Shown here: piece by piece, positions 46,391 to 59,227 of the stretch
Layout: each line of letters starts with the position of its first letter
Position numbering within the stretch: the first letter of the stretch is position 1
Source of the DNA: Fulvia fulva
Lineage: Eukaryota > Ascomycota > Dothideomycetes > Mycosphaerellales > Mycosphaerellaceae
Direction: 5' to 3'
Length of the DNA stretch: 64,000 nt
NCBI RefSeq assembly: GCF_020509005.1
Contig: NC_063023.1
Coordinates: 1,364,001-1,428,000, forward strand
Program-made: the position numbers and the translations under genes
Notes under the pieces: model-generated
Database searches by the model: none
The model's input: the letters and a program-made list of their open reading frames with translations, nothing else
What the model was told of the DNA's origin: nothing

Positions 46391-49300
46391 GATAGATATT
46401 TCATTAAGCTGTTGTAGTACCCTTTGGCCTATATAGCTATACTATCTTGTTTTCGTATATATAGAGGGGAAACCGTGTTAGTGAAAACCCCTCCTCCTTC
46501 CCGCCTGTCTTTTCCTCCTAGTTGTTATCTTAATTTTCCCTTGTTAGGGGTACGCTAGTGTTATAGGCCTGCCCTAATAACTACCCTATCTACTACCCCC
46601 TAGCTTCCGCCTCTTGTCTATCTACTCCTCCGTCTCGCTAGCGAGGCTAAACTACTAGAGGTATCCCTACTATAGTATCTACCGAGAGATTCGGCGAATG
46701 TTGCCTTTGTCCCTAATGATTGACTTATAGTCTCTCCTTCCCGCTTAGTGCCTCTAATTTCCCCTGCCTCTTACCTACTACGGGCATCGTAGTAGTATAT
46801 GTTCTAGGTTTTGCGATAGGTAGCTACACTAGTAGGCTAGGCTATAGATGTCTAGTACGCGTCTTCTAAATAGGTAGGCCCTTAACCTAATATGTTCGGA
46901 CCTGATTTGGATCGCTATGCTTGCCTCGGCCCTTGTCAGGTCCCTATATAGCTAGTAATTGTGTCTCTAGAAGGCTCGGAGCGCTATCGGGCCTATTGTC
47001 TTAGAGGGCTTCCTTTTCTAGTCCTACTCCTATAGGTAGCTCGCTATCTATTCCGCTAGGCTTTAGGTCTTAGCCTTACTCCCGCCGGCCTAGCGAGTCC
47101 TACGCTCCTCCTCTTTTCGTGCTAGCCATTCGGTGCTTATCTATATAGCCGTAAAGGTAGTAAGGTCATCCTCTTTTTGGCTTGTCCTATGTCCGGCCCC
47201 TCTCCGGTAGTAGCTTTCTATCTTATTCTTTACCTCCTAGATCGTAGTTTATACTAGGTAACCTGTCGTCCTTACCGCGTATTAAATTCTTATTCCCCGG
47301 ATATACTAGCCGATTAGTAGTGTTCCTGTCTCTATTTCTACCGTGCTTATTAACGTTGTCTTATATACGCCTAGTACCCTACGTAGGTTACCTACCTATA
47401 TCCTATTTAGGGGTTACTCTATCCGTTTCGGGATCGGCTTGCCTACGCCTCCTGTTCCCTAAATCTGCGCCCCGTATAGTATAGCTAGTCTAACGATCGC
47501 CTTATATATTACTCTTGCCTTGTCGAATGTTGCTCCCTATATAGATGCCGTAAGTCTCTTTATCGAGGCTTCGTTAACTTGTGCTCGACTCTAGGCTTTC
47601 TTAACCTATACATTCTAGCTTAGCTTCGGGTCGAGCTAGATCCCTAGTACTCGTAGCTCCGCTAATAGCTTTGTCTCGTAGCCTTGAATTCTTACCGCCG
47701 CCTTTATGTTATAGTATGTTCTTGCTTTACTAAAGTATATAAGTTAGTACTTTTTAGGGGCGAACTAGGCACTATACTTCTTTGCCTACTCCTCGCATTT
47801 CTTATGCCTATCTTCGAGGAGGCGACAGTTCTCTTCTATCGAGTCTAACTAGGCTAGGATGTTTATGTCGTCTACGAACCCCGATGCTAAGGTTTACGGA
47901 GAGGTGAGTAGGGGGATTAGATCAGACATAAATATTAGAAACAGGATAGGGGAGAGAGTAGATCCCTAAGGTATTCTAGTCTCTGCCTTTACCGGGTCGG
48001 ACGTGTACCTTCCTAGGACTAGGTATGTCGTCCGTTCCTAGAGAAAGGAGTAGACGAACGTCGTTACCTACTAGGGGATGCCTTTCTACTATAGGATATA
48101 TATTAGCCTTTAGTATAAGACGTTGTCGAAGGCTCCTACGATATCGAGGGATAGTAAGGACGCCGCTCGGTTCCTACCGTAGTACTAGAGGGTCTGAATT
48201 TGCTCCGTAATTAGCTCTATTACTATTAGTATCGATCGCTAGCTTCTTCCCCCTATCTATATTACTAGGAGTACGTAGTTGTCCTCGGCTAGCTACGTAA
48301 GTCTCTAGGCTACTATCTTTTCTAGGACCTTCCCTATCGTGTTTAGAAGTACGATTAGTCTATACGACTTAGGCTAAGTATAGTCCTCCTTCTATAGCTT
48401 ACGTAGCACTACTGTTATAGACTCTCTATACGGCTTCGGGTGATACCCTAGCCGTAGGTACGCGGTAAATAGGTTTATAAGGCTCGGCGCGATCTCTTCT
48501 CTATACTCTTTTAGTAGTATGTTTAGTATCCTATCTAGGCCTAGGGCTTTCCGTCCTTTTAGCTTACTTATAACTCCTATTACTATATTAGAGCTAACCG
48601 CCCAATCTATGTCTAGGGTAAGGAAGGAATCGTATTTAGTAAGCTAGCTACGAGATAAGGTGACAAGTCTTAACCGCGCTTTCCTACTTATCTAGTACTA
48701 CCGTATAGCCTCGTTTCGAGAGGTTAGCCCGGAGCAAAAGCTTCCCTCTACGCCCTCCCTCCCTATTTGCTCCTTAAGCTAATATCTACCTCTATAGGCC
48801 TAAGCCCTTTAGTGCTCTCTATTGACCGACATACGTATCCGTCCTCTCGAGCTATATAAACAGTGTTAGCCGTCGCTACTAGTATATACTACGCCCTAGG
48901 TTTTGACGCCCTTCGCGTTACCGTAGCCTATCTCTAGAAAGCGGCCGTCTATGCCTCGTAGGTTTGCTCGGGGCACACACTACGCTAGGTAGCGTACTCC
49001 TTACGTTTCTACCTACTAACTAATATAAAGTTCCTTATTACCCTACCCTCGATCCTCCCTAATTATAGAACTAATCCACTTATATTATACGTCTTTTCCC
49101 CGTCCTAATAGCCGTCTTTTCCTTACTTAGGCTATCGTCTTTTCCTCGTCGTAATCTACTATATTAGACTAGGTGCGTTATATAGCGGGACAGGTAGTAC
49201 CTTAGGCAAAACCCTCGTTCCTATACCGGGTACTTAATAGGCCCTTATAGGCTTCGTCGCGTGTCTACCTACCTACCGTATTGCCCGCTAGTAAACACTA

Positions 49301-49696
49301 GATTGTTTCGTAGTCCGCTCGACGCCGTTATATAGTCCGCTTAGTTGTTGTTCTATAGTCCGCTCGTCTAATGTTCGTCGCTCGGCCCGCTCGGTTTACG
49401 GTCTCCGGAGGTAAAAATTCTATACTTATACTAGAGGTGTCCTATCGAGCGTATAGGCCACGGTTCCGCGCCCTTCTTATACGTAGAAAGAAGAGGGACT
49501 CGCTCCCGACACGAGTACACGCTCGTCGGATAGTTTTTATACCCGTTTTGCTAGTAGTCCTCTATTCGCCGCGGCTTCGCCTACGCTACGCGCCCGTCGC
49601 GCCTACGACGCTCTAGCGTAAGAATACTTGGCTCTCCCGTAGCTAGACGAGAGGTTCGTAGCCGACACTACGTATAGGTGATTCTCGTCGTCGACC
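46391..49696 (-). mobile_element. Tad1-like LINE with large internal deletion (copy L3)
   Basis: 3.3 kb with a 14-bp target duplication, ttatagtctatata, at 46377-46390 and 49697-49710. The 3' part matches L2 up to 48,618 including the RT site FVDD near 47,870; at 48,619 it jumps to the same 1.08-kb 5' module that L2 has from 8805. It lacks everything between, about 900 bp more than L2. Confidence 0.9.
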
Positions 49697-50151
49697 TTAT
49701 AGTCTATATAGCGGTAGCGGATATAACCGCCTACTACGATAATACTAGCCTTCTCCTTAGGCTCGAGCTTCTTAAGTTCCTTAAATTCGCGCGGTATCTA
49801 TATATATAGCTTAAGGCCTAAACCTTAGACTACGCCGGGCGCGGTAGGTATAGTACCGTTACTACCGCTAGTACTATAAGGTAGTCGTAGTGTAGCTAGG
49901 GTCTTTAACTTTAGGCGCTCGAACTTAGCTTCGAGCTTATAGTATAGGTCGACTAAGTCTTCGCGGTCCTTAGTCTCTATAGGTAGTGCCTCTATATATT
50001 TGTAGTTAAGCTTACCCTCGAGTAGGCGGTAATTAGTCTTAGCTAATAGGTCGTATAAGTTACGCTATTCGTCGTACTTAGCGATAAAGATAGAAAATGA
50101 CTCGTTCTTACCCTACTATAAGACCTAGAGCTTCTAGAAGGCCTTGCCTAC
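49697..50151 (-). pseudogene. Gypsy-3 gag fragment
   Basis: Minus-strand reading gives a gag-like helical segment (FIAKYDE, then YDLLAKTNYRLLEGKLNY near 50,010-50,090) and, across the L3 insertion, a knuckle-like series in which expected Cys and His positions are Tyr. It is cut on the right by the repeat at 50,152. Confidence 0.6.
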
Positions 50152-50783
50152 TATTAACGAGCTAAGGGCCCCTTTAGACCCTAAAATTTACGCGTAGAAT
50201 CTCGTTAACCTTTAACGGTTAATTATATAGTAGGGGTGTATAGGGGTACTACTAAGATATATATAGTTAGGAGGCGACCTTAGTAGGAAGCAAAAGGATT
50301 TTTACGAAGAATCTCTCTATAAGACGAAAATACGGGAATCTAAAAATTTTAGATTTATTATCTTTTAGGACCACTATATATATATTTTACGGCCCGTAGA
50401 CCGGCAAGTATATATACCTACGCGTAAGCTATCCTAAGGTCACTAGGCGCGCCCTTGCTTACTAGGGTAGTTAGTCGTCTATATTTTAGTAGTCAATAAG
50501 GGGGGGTTTCAAGTATATACCCGGTAGCATTATTAGTATATTTTAGTAAAATCAAGGTTAAGGTCGACTCGAAGTCGAAATCTTAAGGTATTAAGGCACC
50601 TAAGGTCAAGGCTCTTAGTAACAAGTAAAGTAAGTATAACGTCACGAGTAAGGTTACGGTTACGAACAAGGTCATAAGTTTTAGTTATGTCTTTATCGAG
50701 GTTCGAGTCGTTTGCTAGTATTAGAGCTAGCTAAGAGTTACTAGAAAGTCTAGCGAAGGCCTATAGGCCTTATAGGGGGGCTA
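50152..50783 (+). repeat. 630-bp repeat, copy 2, leads into Gypsy-5
   Basis: Direct copy of 40625-41255. Here the sequence runs on without a break into a plus-strand gag frame, so I read it as the LTR and leader of Gypsy-5. Confidence 0.65.
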
Positions 50784-53700
50784 TAATCCTAGAAGGGATA
50801 GAAGACTCGGATAGCAACGAAGATAACACCCCGGAGGCTTTAGGCTCTAATAAGGGTAAGGAAAGAGTACGACGAAATGACTAAGAAGATAATGACTCAA
50901 ATGAGGGCACTATAACGTTAGGAATGCCCTATAGTCCGGATACGATAGTAGCCTTGTTTAGCCGTCTTACTATTACTATAGAAAATGTAGGACCTCGCTT
51001 CCCTACTCTAGGGAGTCCGGAAAACCCCCTCTTTAATAGTAGGAACGCTACTAAATTCTAGGAGAGGTTTAATAATCTTATAGACTAGTATCTACTAAGG
51101 CTATTAATTAAGAAAGACAACTTCTAGGGTCGTTTCGAGCGTAACTACGAGACTACTATCCGACGTTTAGTAATAAGGTTAGAGGGATAGCAAGTAAGGC
51201 GGAGCACCTTTAGGAGGTCCTTCTTAGCTAAATTTTTAAGATTCGATACCTATTCGATATTAGGAAGTCGAGAATATCTAGAAGAGATAGTCCGGACCGA
51301 GTAAGGGTAAAGCCCTAAGGAATAGGATGTAAAGGAGTTTATCCGTCTCTTCGTAGCCTCTAGTAACCTAATTGATCCCGAAGACCTCGATAATAGCTCC
51401 CGTAGCCGTCTTCTACTTTAGGGGCTCCTAGAGTCAGTTACTAAGGCAGTTTATAAGAAATATAGGCTCTATCCGAAGTAGCCTAAGAAGTTTCGGCGCT
51501 TCTAAGAGATACTAGACGAGGCGATAAGTATCGCTAATAGTAAGGAAGGATAGAAGGCTATATATACGGACTTTCTACTTACTTTGCCGTAGCTTTATCG
51601 GTCAGTTATAAAGTAGATACCGTACTTAATCCCTAAGATTAATATACTTAACAAACTAGCTATTTCCGCTACTATCGACGATAACCTTATTTAGAAAATA
51701 GTAGAAATAAGTATTTAGACTTACTAACGAGGTCGCGCGGCGGAGGTTAGATCCTTTAACCCTAGTGAAAATCAAAGGTCTATATAACTAGAAAACCCCG
51801 ATCGCGTGCCTAAACTATAGGTTTACTTAATATAGCGCCCGTAGTTATAGAACCGTAAGTAGTCTAAAGCGCTTAATAGGTGTTAAACAGGTACGAGTTG
51901 CGTAGTAGTAGAAGACGGCGGATTATATAAAAGACGAAGAAGGACCTAATAGGATAGCGTGTATCTACATATAGTATCGCCGGTGTTAGTATAGGTGTTT
52001 CAGGAGGGACAGCTGTACTCAGGACTTGACTAGCAAGCCCTGATTACTAATCCCCCTAAGTACTTAATGTTGACCCTATAACCTACATATTCTTAACAAT
52101 AGGTACTATTATAACTATAGTAGTACGGAACATTAGGCTAATAGGTGCCCCGCGATACTATTCCTTATCTTATAAGGGTATGTCTTTTTAGCGACGAATA
52201 ACTAGTAGTACCTAGGAAAGAAGACCGATCTAAATCCCCCTAAGTTCAACTTCCGACGGGACTATAGCAAACCTAAGCTCCTTTATATACTTCCGTAGCT
52301 TAAGGAACACTATAGCCCGATTCTATTTAATAAGGACATAAGAATCCCTACACTTCGGAAACAATAGATAGGTCGAGATTATACTAGTATCTTAAGCGTA
52401 AAGCTTCCTAACTACTCTAAACCTCTACCTAATAACCGACACCTTAAAGAATACGGCCCTTAAGATATTAGATCTAGGTAGTAACCGACGGCCGCTAGTA
52501 GTTACTAGATCTAGTTTAAGGAAGAAGAAGAACCGGTTCTATAAGGGAGTAGGATTATAAACTACGACGAGGTTAAGGTTAAGGCCTACCTAATCTAGAG
52601 TAACAAATCTCGAGGCAAAGCTCTAGTAGGAATTATAAAGAACCCGAATCCTCGAACTAGGTCTAGTATATAGGCATTAAGGGTACGAGCCGAGGCCGCT
52701 AAAGCTATACGACAAGAACTCGAAGAGGAGATCCGGTAGGAAGAACTCGGTTAGTAGGAGGTAGAGATGATTAGAGACGCCGGTTCTAGGGCTAGTAGAA
52801 GCTAGTTAACGGTAGCGTTAAAGGAGGCTCTTAGAAGGACACCTAAGCCTCGAGCTAAGTTAAGGCCTACGCCCTCGGGATAGCCGGTAGGGCCTATTAA
52901 TACCCTATTTATATAGCGTAAACGGCTATAGAATATAAAGACGATAAGGATTAATAACTACGTCCGATAGTACGGTATAGGAGATAGGCCCGTTACTAAG
53001 GAGGAGGGAGTGACCTATTAGATTGATCAAATTCTTTAGACTACGTTTCTAAACGTTAATACCCGGGACTAGTTTCGGTATAGTCGCTAGTTTAAGACTA
53101 CCTTGTTTAGGAGAGTAGTAAATACCCCTAATCTATAGTCTAAGCTTACTACCGTCCGTAAGTTAGCTAGCTAAGAAGGGACTAAAGTCCGTACGAGTCA
53201 TGTCGCTACCTATAAAGACGAGGAAGAAGAGGCTAATAAAGAAGTCTTTCGGGATAATTATTAAGCTCGCTTTATAGGTATGTTCTTAACGATATTATAT
53301 AGTAAGGATACTGTCTCTACCGCCGAGTTATACGAGAACATTGAAAAGATCGGTCTCTCTAGTATACTAGACGATTTTGTAATAGTACCTAGCCCTTAGG
53401 TAGTTACCGAGCTTAGGACTAGTAAAGGTTAGACTCGAGCCCTACTTAACGAGGGATCTAAAGTCAATATTATTAGCCCGAGGATAGTATATAAGTTTGG
53501 CTTACCTATCGTACCTAGCGCCTACTTGTCCTTTCGAGGAGCGGGTAGAAGAGCGAAGTTTAAGGGGGTAATTTCAAAGCTTAATACTTAGGTGTTTAGT
53601 ATATACTACTAGATCGACATATTTGTCTCCGCTAATCTAGATTCGCCTACGATCCTTAGCCGCCCTTAGTATAGAAAGGTACGACTAATAGGCCGTAACT

Positions 53701-53937
53701 ACGACGATAGATTATAGGAGGGAATAATCGCTAGTAGGAAAGGTAAAAGTGTGATATTCACGGCTATTATAGGTACTAATAAGTACAAAACTCTTTAAGA
53801 ACTTCTATAGTCCTCGAAAAATGCGAACGCGGGTTAATTCACGGTAGTCAACCCGCTATAAGTATTAGAAGTCCGGTTTTAAAACAAGTCCGCTTTTCGA
53901 GTCTAGTCGGGGAGACCTTAGTAAATAGATAGATAGA
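50784..53937 (+). pseudogene. Gypsy-5 gag and protease, RIP-inactivated, split
   Basis: Plus-strand reading across TAG stops gives a long gag (about 50,790-51,880, and again from 52,104), a knuckle-like segment near 52,110-52,150, an Arg/Glu-rich region, and a retropepsin-type block near 53,450-53,530 (NEGSKVNIISPRIVYKFGLP). The gag is interrupted by a solo copia LTR at 51881-52098, and the frame stops at LINE L4 (53938). It resumes at 58,197. RT should lie beyond the copia element, outside the window. Confidence 0.7.
51881..52098 (-). repeat. Solo copia LTR, RIP-mutated (218 bp)
   Basis: Same length as, and near copy of, 58976-59193, with a 5-bp target duplication, atagg, at 51876-51880 and 52099-52103. 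No internal copia sequence is attached, so it is a solo LTR left by recombination. The differences from the intact copy seen on inspection are C-to-T and G-to-A. Confidence 0.93.
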
Positions 53938-56900
53938 TATTTCATTAAGCTGTTGTAGTGCCCTTTGGCCTATATAGCTATACTATCTTGTTTTCGTATA
54001 TATAGAGGGGAAACCGTGTTAGTGAAAACCCCTCCTCCTTCCCGCCTGTCTTTTCCTCCTAGTTGTTGTCTTAATTTTCCCTTGTTAGGGGTACGCTAGT
54101 GTTATAGGCCTGCCCTAATAACTACCCTATCTACTACCCCCTAGCTTCCGCCTCTTGTCTATCTACTCCTCCGTCTCGCTAGCGAGGCTAAACTACTAGA
54201 GGTATCCCTACTATAGTATCTACCGAGAGATTCGGCGAATGTTGCCTTTGTCCCTAATAATTGACTTATAGTCTCTCCTTCCCGCTTAGTGCCTCTAATT
54301 TCCCCTGCCTCTTACCTACTACGGGCATCGTAGTAGTATATGTTCTAGGTTTTGCGATAGGTAGCTACACTAGTAGGCTAGGCTATAGATGTCTAGTACG
54401 CGTCTTCTAAATAGGTAGGCCCTTAACCTAATATGTTCGGACCTGATTTGGATCGCTATGCTTGCCTCGGCCCTTGTCAGGTCCCTATATAGCTAGTAAT
54501 TGTGTCTCTAGAAGGCTCGGAGCGCTATCGGGCCTATTGTCTTAGAGGGCTTCCTTTTCTAGTCCTACTCCTATAGGTAGCTCGCTATCTATTCCGCTAG
54601 GCTTTAGGTCTTAGCCTTACTCCCGCCGGCCTAGCGAGTCCTACGCTCCTCCTCTTTTCGTGCTAGCCATTCGGTGCTTATCTATATAGCCGTAAAGGTA
54701 GTAAGGTCATCCTCTTTTTGGCTTGTCCTATGTCCGGCCCCTCTCCGGTAGTAGCTTTCTATCTTATTCTTTACCTCCTAGATCGTAGTTTATACTAGGT
54801 AACCTGTCGTCCTTACCGCGTATTAAATTCTTATTCCCCGGATATACTAGCCGATTAGTAGTGTTCCTGTCTCTATTTCTACCGTGCTTATTAACGTTGT
54901 CTTATATACGCCTAGTACCCTACGTAGGTTACCTACCTATATCCTATTTAGGGGTTACTCTATCCGTTTCGGGATCGGCTTGCCTACGCCTCCTGTTCCC
55001 TAAATCTGCGCCCCGTATAGTATAGCTAGTCTAACGATCGCCTTATATATTACTCTTGCCTTGTCGAATGTTGCTCCCTATATAGATGCCGTAAGTCTCT
55101 TTATCGAGGCTTCGTTAACTTGTGCTCGACTCTAGGCTTTCTTAACCTATACATTCTAGCTTAGCTTCGGGTCGAGCTAGATCCCTAGTACTCGTAGCTC
55201 CGCTAATAGCTTTGTCTCGTAGCCTTGAATTCTTACCGCCGCCTTTATGTTATAGTATGTTCTTGCTTTACTAAAGTATATAAGTTAGTACTTTTTAGGG
55301 GCGAACTAGGCACTATACTTCTTTGCCTACTCCTCGCATTTCTTATGCCTATCTTCGAGGAGGCGACAGTTCTCTTCTATCGAGTCTAACTAGGCTAGGA
55401 TGTTTATGTCGTCTACGAACCCCGATGCTAAGGTTTACGGAGAGGTGAGTAGGGGGATTAGATTAGACATAAATATTAGAAACAGGATAGGGGAGAGAGT
55501 AGATCCCTAAGGTATTCTAGTCTCTGCCTTTACCGGGTCGGACGTGTACCTTCCTAGGACTAGGTATGTCGTCCGTTCCTAGAGAAAGGAGTAGACGAAC
55601 GTCGTTGCCTACTAGGGGATGCCTTTCTGCTTCGTAGAGCATTTAGGGGTCTAGAAGGCCTTCTACTACGTTAGGGGCCGGAGTAACGGCGTATATTGTT
55701 CCGCTACTTACTATATGACCGAGGTAATCTGTTCCGCTACTTGATCTAGCTAAGCTGTCGTCTCGAGTTCTCTATACTATAGTAGGTTCGCTATTAGGAA
55801 GCCTCTTATATCGTCCTAGCGTGCCTTCTTCTAGTTACGGCGTAGTTCGCTTACTAGCTCCTCTATCGCCTTTACCCCTAGCGTCGTTTAGATAGGGATA
55901 TAGTCTAAGGAGGCTTCTAGCGCGTAGTTCGGTCGGCATTAGACTAGTCTCTCTTCAAGTTCTCGTAATAGAAAGTATAGGTCGATCGTGCTTATACTTA
56001 TACGGGCCTTCTACGTCTCTGTTCCCTTTAGTATTACTAAGGCCATTCCGTAGCGTACGGTTATATCTAGTAGCTTTTCCTCTAGAAACGCGTACGGGGG
56101 AGTGAATTCGAGTCCCTACCGTAGGTAGTAGAGGTTAAAGTCGCCGAGGAGTACTTGCTTTATATCTTAGCTTAGGGTCCGCTCTAGGTAGGCGAGGGTT
56201 CCTAGTTCCCTACTCGTCCGACCCCGCGGTAGCGGGTTATAAACGTTATAGATCTAGATAGGGCCTTATATCGTGTCGATCTAGATTGATGTTATGTCTC
56301 CTAGGTTGCCCTACTACGGTAGTATAACCTTCTACGACTCAAGGTCTATAGTCTTGCTTACGTATATATATGTCCTCGGGATAACGCCTCGTTAGCCCGC
56401 GATTACGGTATAGTATCTCCGGTCATTATAAGTAGCTAGGAGTCCTTCGTAGGGGTTGATCTATAGTTCCTATACCGCGATAACGTAGTGCCGTAGCGGG
56501 TCTAGCTCTTATAGAAAGTGGCGCTAGACCTTGTCCCTACTTTTGTTTACGTTATACTATACGATAGTAATGTCGTCGTATAGTATTATTCGTTATCCGT
56601 AAGGTCTATTTCCGTACTAACCTACTATGTCTCCTAAGCCTATATCTCGCTATCCGGCTAGCCCTAGGGCCGCTAGGGCGCCCTAAAGATTCGTATTTAG
56701 CCTAGTTCGTTAGCGGCCCGGTTAAGGTGTCGAGGCCTACCGGGAGGTAGATACGTTTACGGTTAGGTTCCCTTATTCGTCTCTTCTACCCTCTTCCTTT
56801 TGCTCGGTTCGAAGCCCTTATATACGGTAGGTCCCTCCTACTGCCGTTAGGGGTACCTAGCTAGTATAGAAATCCTTGCTTGTCTCGCTCGTTCTTATAC

Positions 56901-58182
56901 TACTATTCTAGTTAGGCATTAGCTTGAATACGCTAGGTGCCTTCTACCGTAGTATATATACCTGCTCTCCTTTCTTAGGCATTCCCTTCCCTAGTATAGG
57001 CCTACGTAGTAAGGACACCTTAGGGTCTTCTTTCCGCATTTTAGGGCTATATAACCGTACTGTTAGCATTAGAAGCATTATAGTACCCTATAGCTACTCT
57101 AATAGATCTCCTTGTCCATTCTCTCGTAGTTCTAGAATAGCCTATTATCTAGTATCTAGTTAGCTTGTTCCGCTGTCTCTACCTAGATAATAAGCGATAA
57201 GTATGTCTTTTCTCGGTCTACTATCTTATATAGCTATACCGCCTTCGTTAGTCGTACTCCTAGGGAGGTGTTCTAGTTCTATACTTAGAGGTAGGGAAGG
57301 TCTTCGACCTTAAATGTCCTAGGGACCCCGTAGGCGATAACGGTATACTGTTAGTAGGAGACTCGTACCGACTTCGCGACTTTAGTAGTCCACTCCTTAT
57401 AGGTCTCTAGCTTTCGTCTATTAGACTCTTATACGGTAAAGAGTCTCACTACGCCTATTGCCTCTACCCTCGCTTTAACTACCTCCTTTTAGCCGATTCT
57501 ATTGACAATCTCCTTACTTATTAGGGCTACGATTTCTTGTTTTTCCGCCGGATTAGTAATGTATAGGCGTACCGCCTTACTTGCCTTCGGAGGGGGTTAA
57601 TTCTTACCTACTACTACTGTTACCTATATAGTTAGTCTCTAGGCTACCTTCTATGTTGCTTGTTAGATTGTTTTCGGGATTTAGTATAATAGCGCTTTTA
57701 GGGCTCCTAGTAGCTATGCTATAGTATTCTTATATGTCCGGACTAGGTGTTCGCTATCCTCTAGTAAGTCTTCCGCCTCCGTATATAGGGTCGTCTACGC
57801 TATATTGTTTGTCGTTAGCCTCTACTTTCTATATAGTAGGCCTTAGCTTATGTCCTAGGTTTTTCCTTAGTCTGTTCCCCGGTTTAACTCTTAGTATAGA
57901 GTGTTCGTAAGGCTGTAGCTCTCGTTAGTTACTATCCTTCGCTACTGTTCGGGGTCGCGCTTCCTAATTAGGTAGTTGTCCTCCGCAACTCCGTAACTCT
58001 AGGGTCTGCCTTTAGGGGAACGGAACCTTAGTTTTAGGGTTCTTTATACTACGATTGCGCCGCCGCTAGCGTAGGCGGGTCGCTACTACTTAAGTGAATT
58101 GCTCGCCTTAATAAGGGCTATCAAATAAATAGTCCTCGTCCGCTATAAGTTAGGTAAAGACTCATACTCTTTTTAAGGTATC
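53938..58182 (-). mobile_element. Tad1-like LINE with RT deletion (copy L4)
   Basis: A 14-bp target duplication, gaccttagtaaata, lies at 53924-53937 and 58183-58196. The 3' part equals L2/L3, with FVDD near 55,405-55,435. At about 55,630 it lacks about 0.9 kb relative to L2 (7,360-8,247). Beyond 56,187, where L2 switches to its 5' module, L4 carries about 2 kb more, presumably endonuclease and ORF1. RIP stops throughout. Confidence 0.88.
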
Positions 58183-58196
58183 GACCTTAGTAAATA

Positions 58197-58975
58197 TATT
58201 AGGGGCGGAGTATTCTAATAATACGGCGTATCGACATCGATAAGAAGGTATAACGAAGCTAAAACCCGAGCCTATAGACACGACTATCTTCGACTACTTT
58301 AAGAACTACCGTAGCCCCTTATTATAATAAAGAGAAAATGTCCTCGACCTTAGCCCGTATTCGAAGAAATTACTAGGACTACTTGGGAACCGCTAATACT
58401 TAAGCGCTAAGGTGACTACTAACGCTCTAGGAGAGTAGGTCATTACAAATATATACTCCGTATAGGGCGACTAGTGTACTAAGATCCTAGAATAGGGCCA
58501 GATTAATAGGTAGGCTTAGAAACGAGACGTAGGGTTATATAGACCCGGTATTAGGATGCCGTATATATTTACTATATATAAGCGAAAAGCTAACAAGAAA
58601 AGACCTATTAATACGAGCGTTTACGAGAGGCCTTAGTCGAAAGTAGATAGTCACATAGATTAGAAGTAGAAGGCCCTTTACTAGGAATCTCTAATACTAG
58701 TAGGGCAAGGCCCGTTCGATAGGAGGTATCTTATTAAAAAGTTCTCTAGTATCGAGCGCGGCTCGAGGATTATACCTAAAAGGCTCGCTAGTATTAAGGT
58801 TAGTATCGCTCTCTCGGCTAAGGAAAGACAAATGTTTAATAAAATGCTCTTTAACCAAGAAGGTGTCCTAGCGTAGGATTTTAGCTATATACGGCAGATT
58901 AGACATAATATTATGCCTCCTTAGAAGATTCTAACGATTATGTATAAACCGTAGTAGGCGCGGAACATTCGGTTA
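58197..58975 (+). pseudogene. Gypsy-5 continuation between protease and RT
   Basis: Plus-strand reading gives FNKMLFNQEGVLAQDFSYIR, then PPQKI..IMYKPQQARNI near 58,910-58,965, which matches the linker just before RT in a common fungal gypsy group. It is cut at 58,975 by the copia LTR. Confidence 0.65.
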
Positions 58976-59193
58976 TGTTAAACAGGTACGAGTTGCGCAG
59001 CAGTGGAAGACGGCGGATCACATAAAAGACGAAGAAGGACCCAATGGGATAGCGTGTATCTACATACAGTATCGCCGGTGTTGGTGTAGGTGTTTCAGGA
59101 GGGACAGCTGTACTCAGGACTTGACTAGCAAGCCCTGATTACTAATCCCCCTAAGCACCTAATGTTGACCCTATGACCTGCATATTCTCAACA
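58976..59193 (-). repeat. 3' LTR of the copia element (218 bp)
   Basis: In element orientation it begins TGTTGAGAATATG and ends CTGTTTAACA, directly after a polypurine tract (GAGTGGGAG, minus strand, 59194-59202). It keeps its CpA sites, so it is essentially free of RIP. Confidence 0.93.
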
Positions 59194-59227
59194 CTCCCAC
59201 TCAGGTCAGAAGGTCTCAAACAATCCC

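Noticed and set aside
40625..50783. The 630-bp repeats as the two LTRs of one minus-strand element (Gypsy-3)
   Set aside because: A polypurine tract and a proper TG..CA-type terminus point to the separate 150-bp LTR at 41256-41405, and gag is cut in mid-domain at 50,152 with no leader between.
56924..57163. Plus-strand frame of 79 codons
   Set aside because: It lies antisense within LINE L4 and shows no independent coding sign.
29786..58975. Centromere or subtelomere
   Set aside because: A dense RIP-mutated nest would fit, but there are no telomere repeats or satellite arrays, and position on the chromosome cannot be judged from the window.
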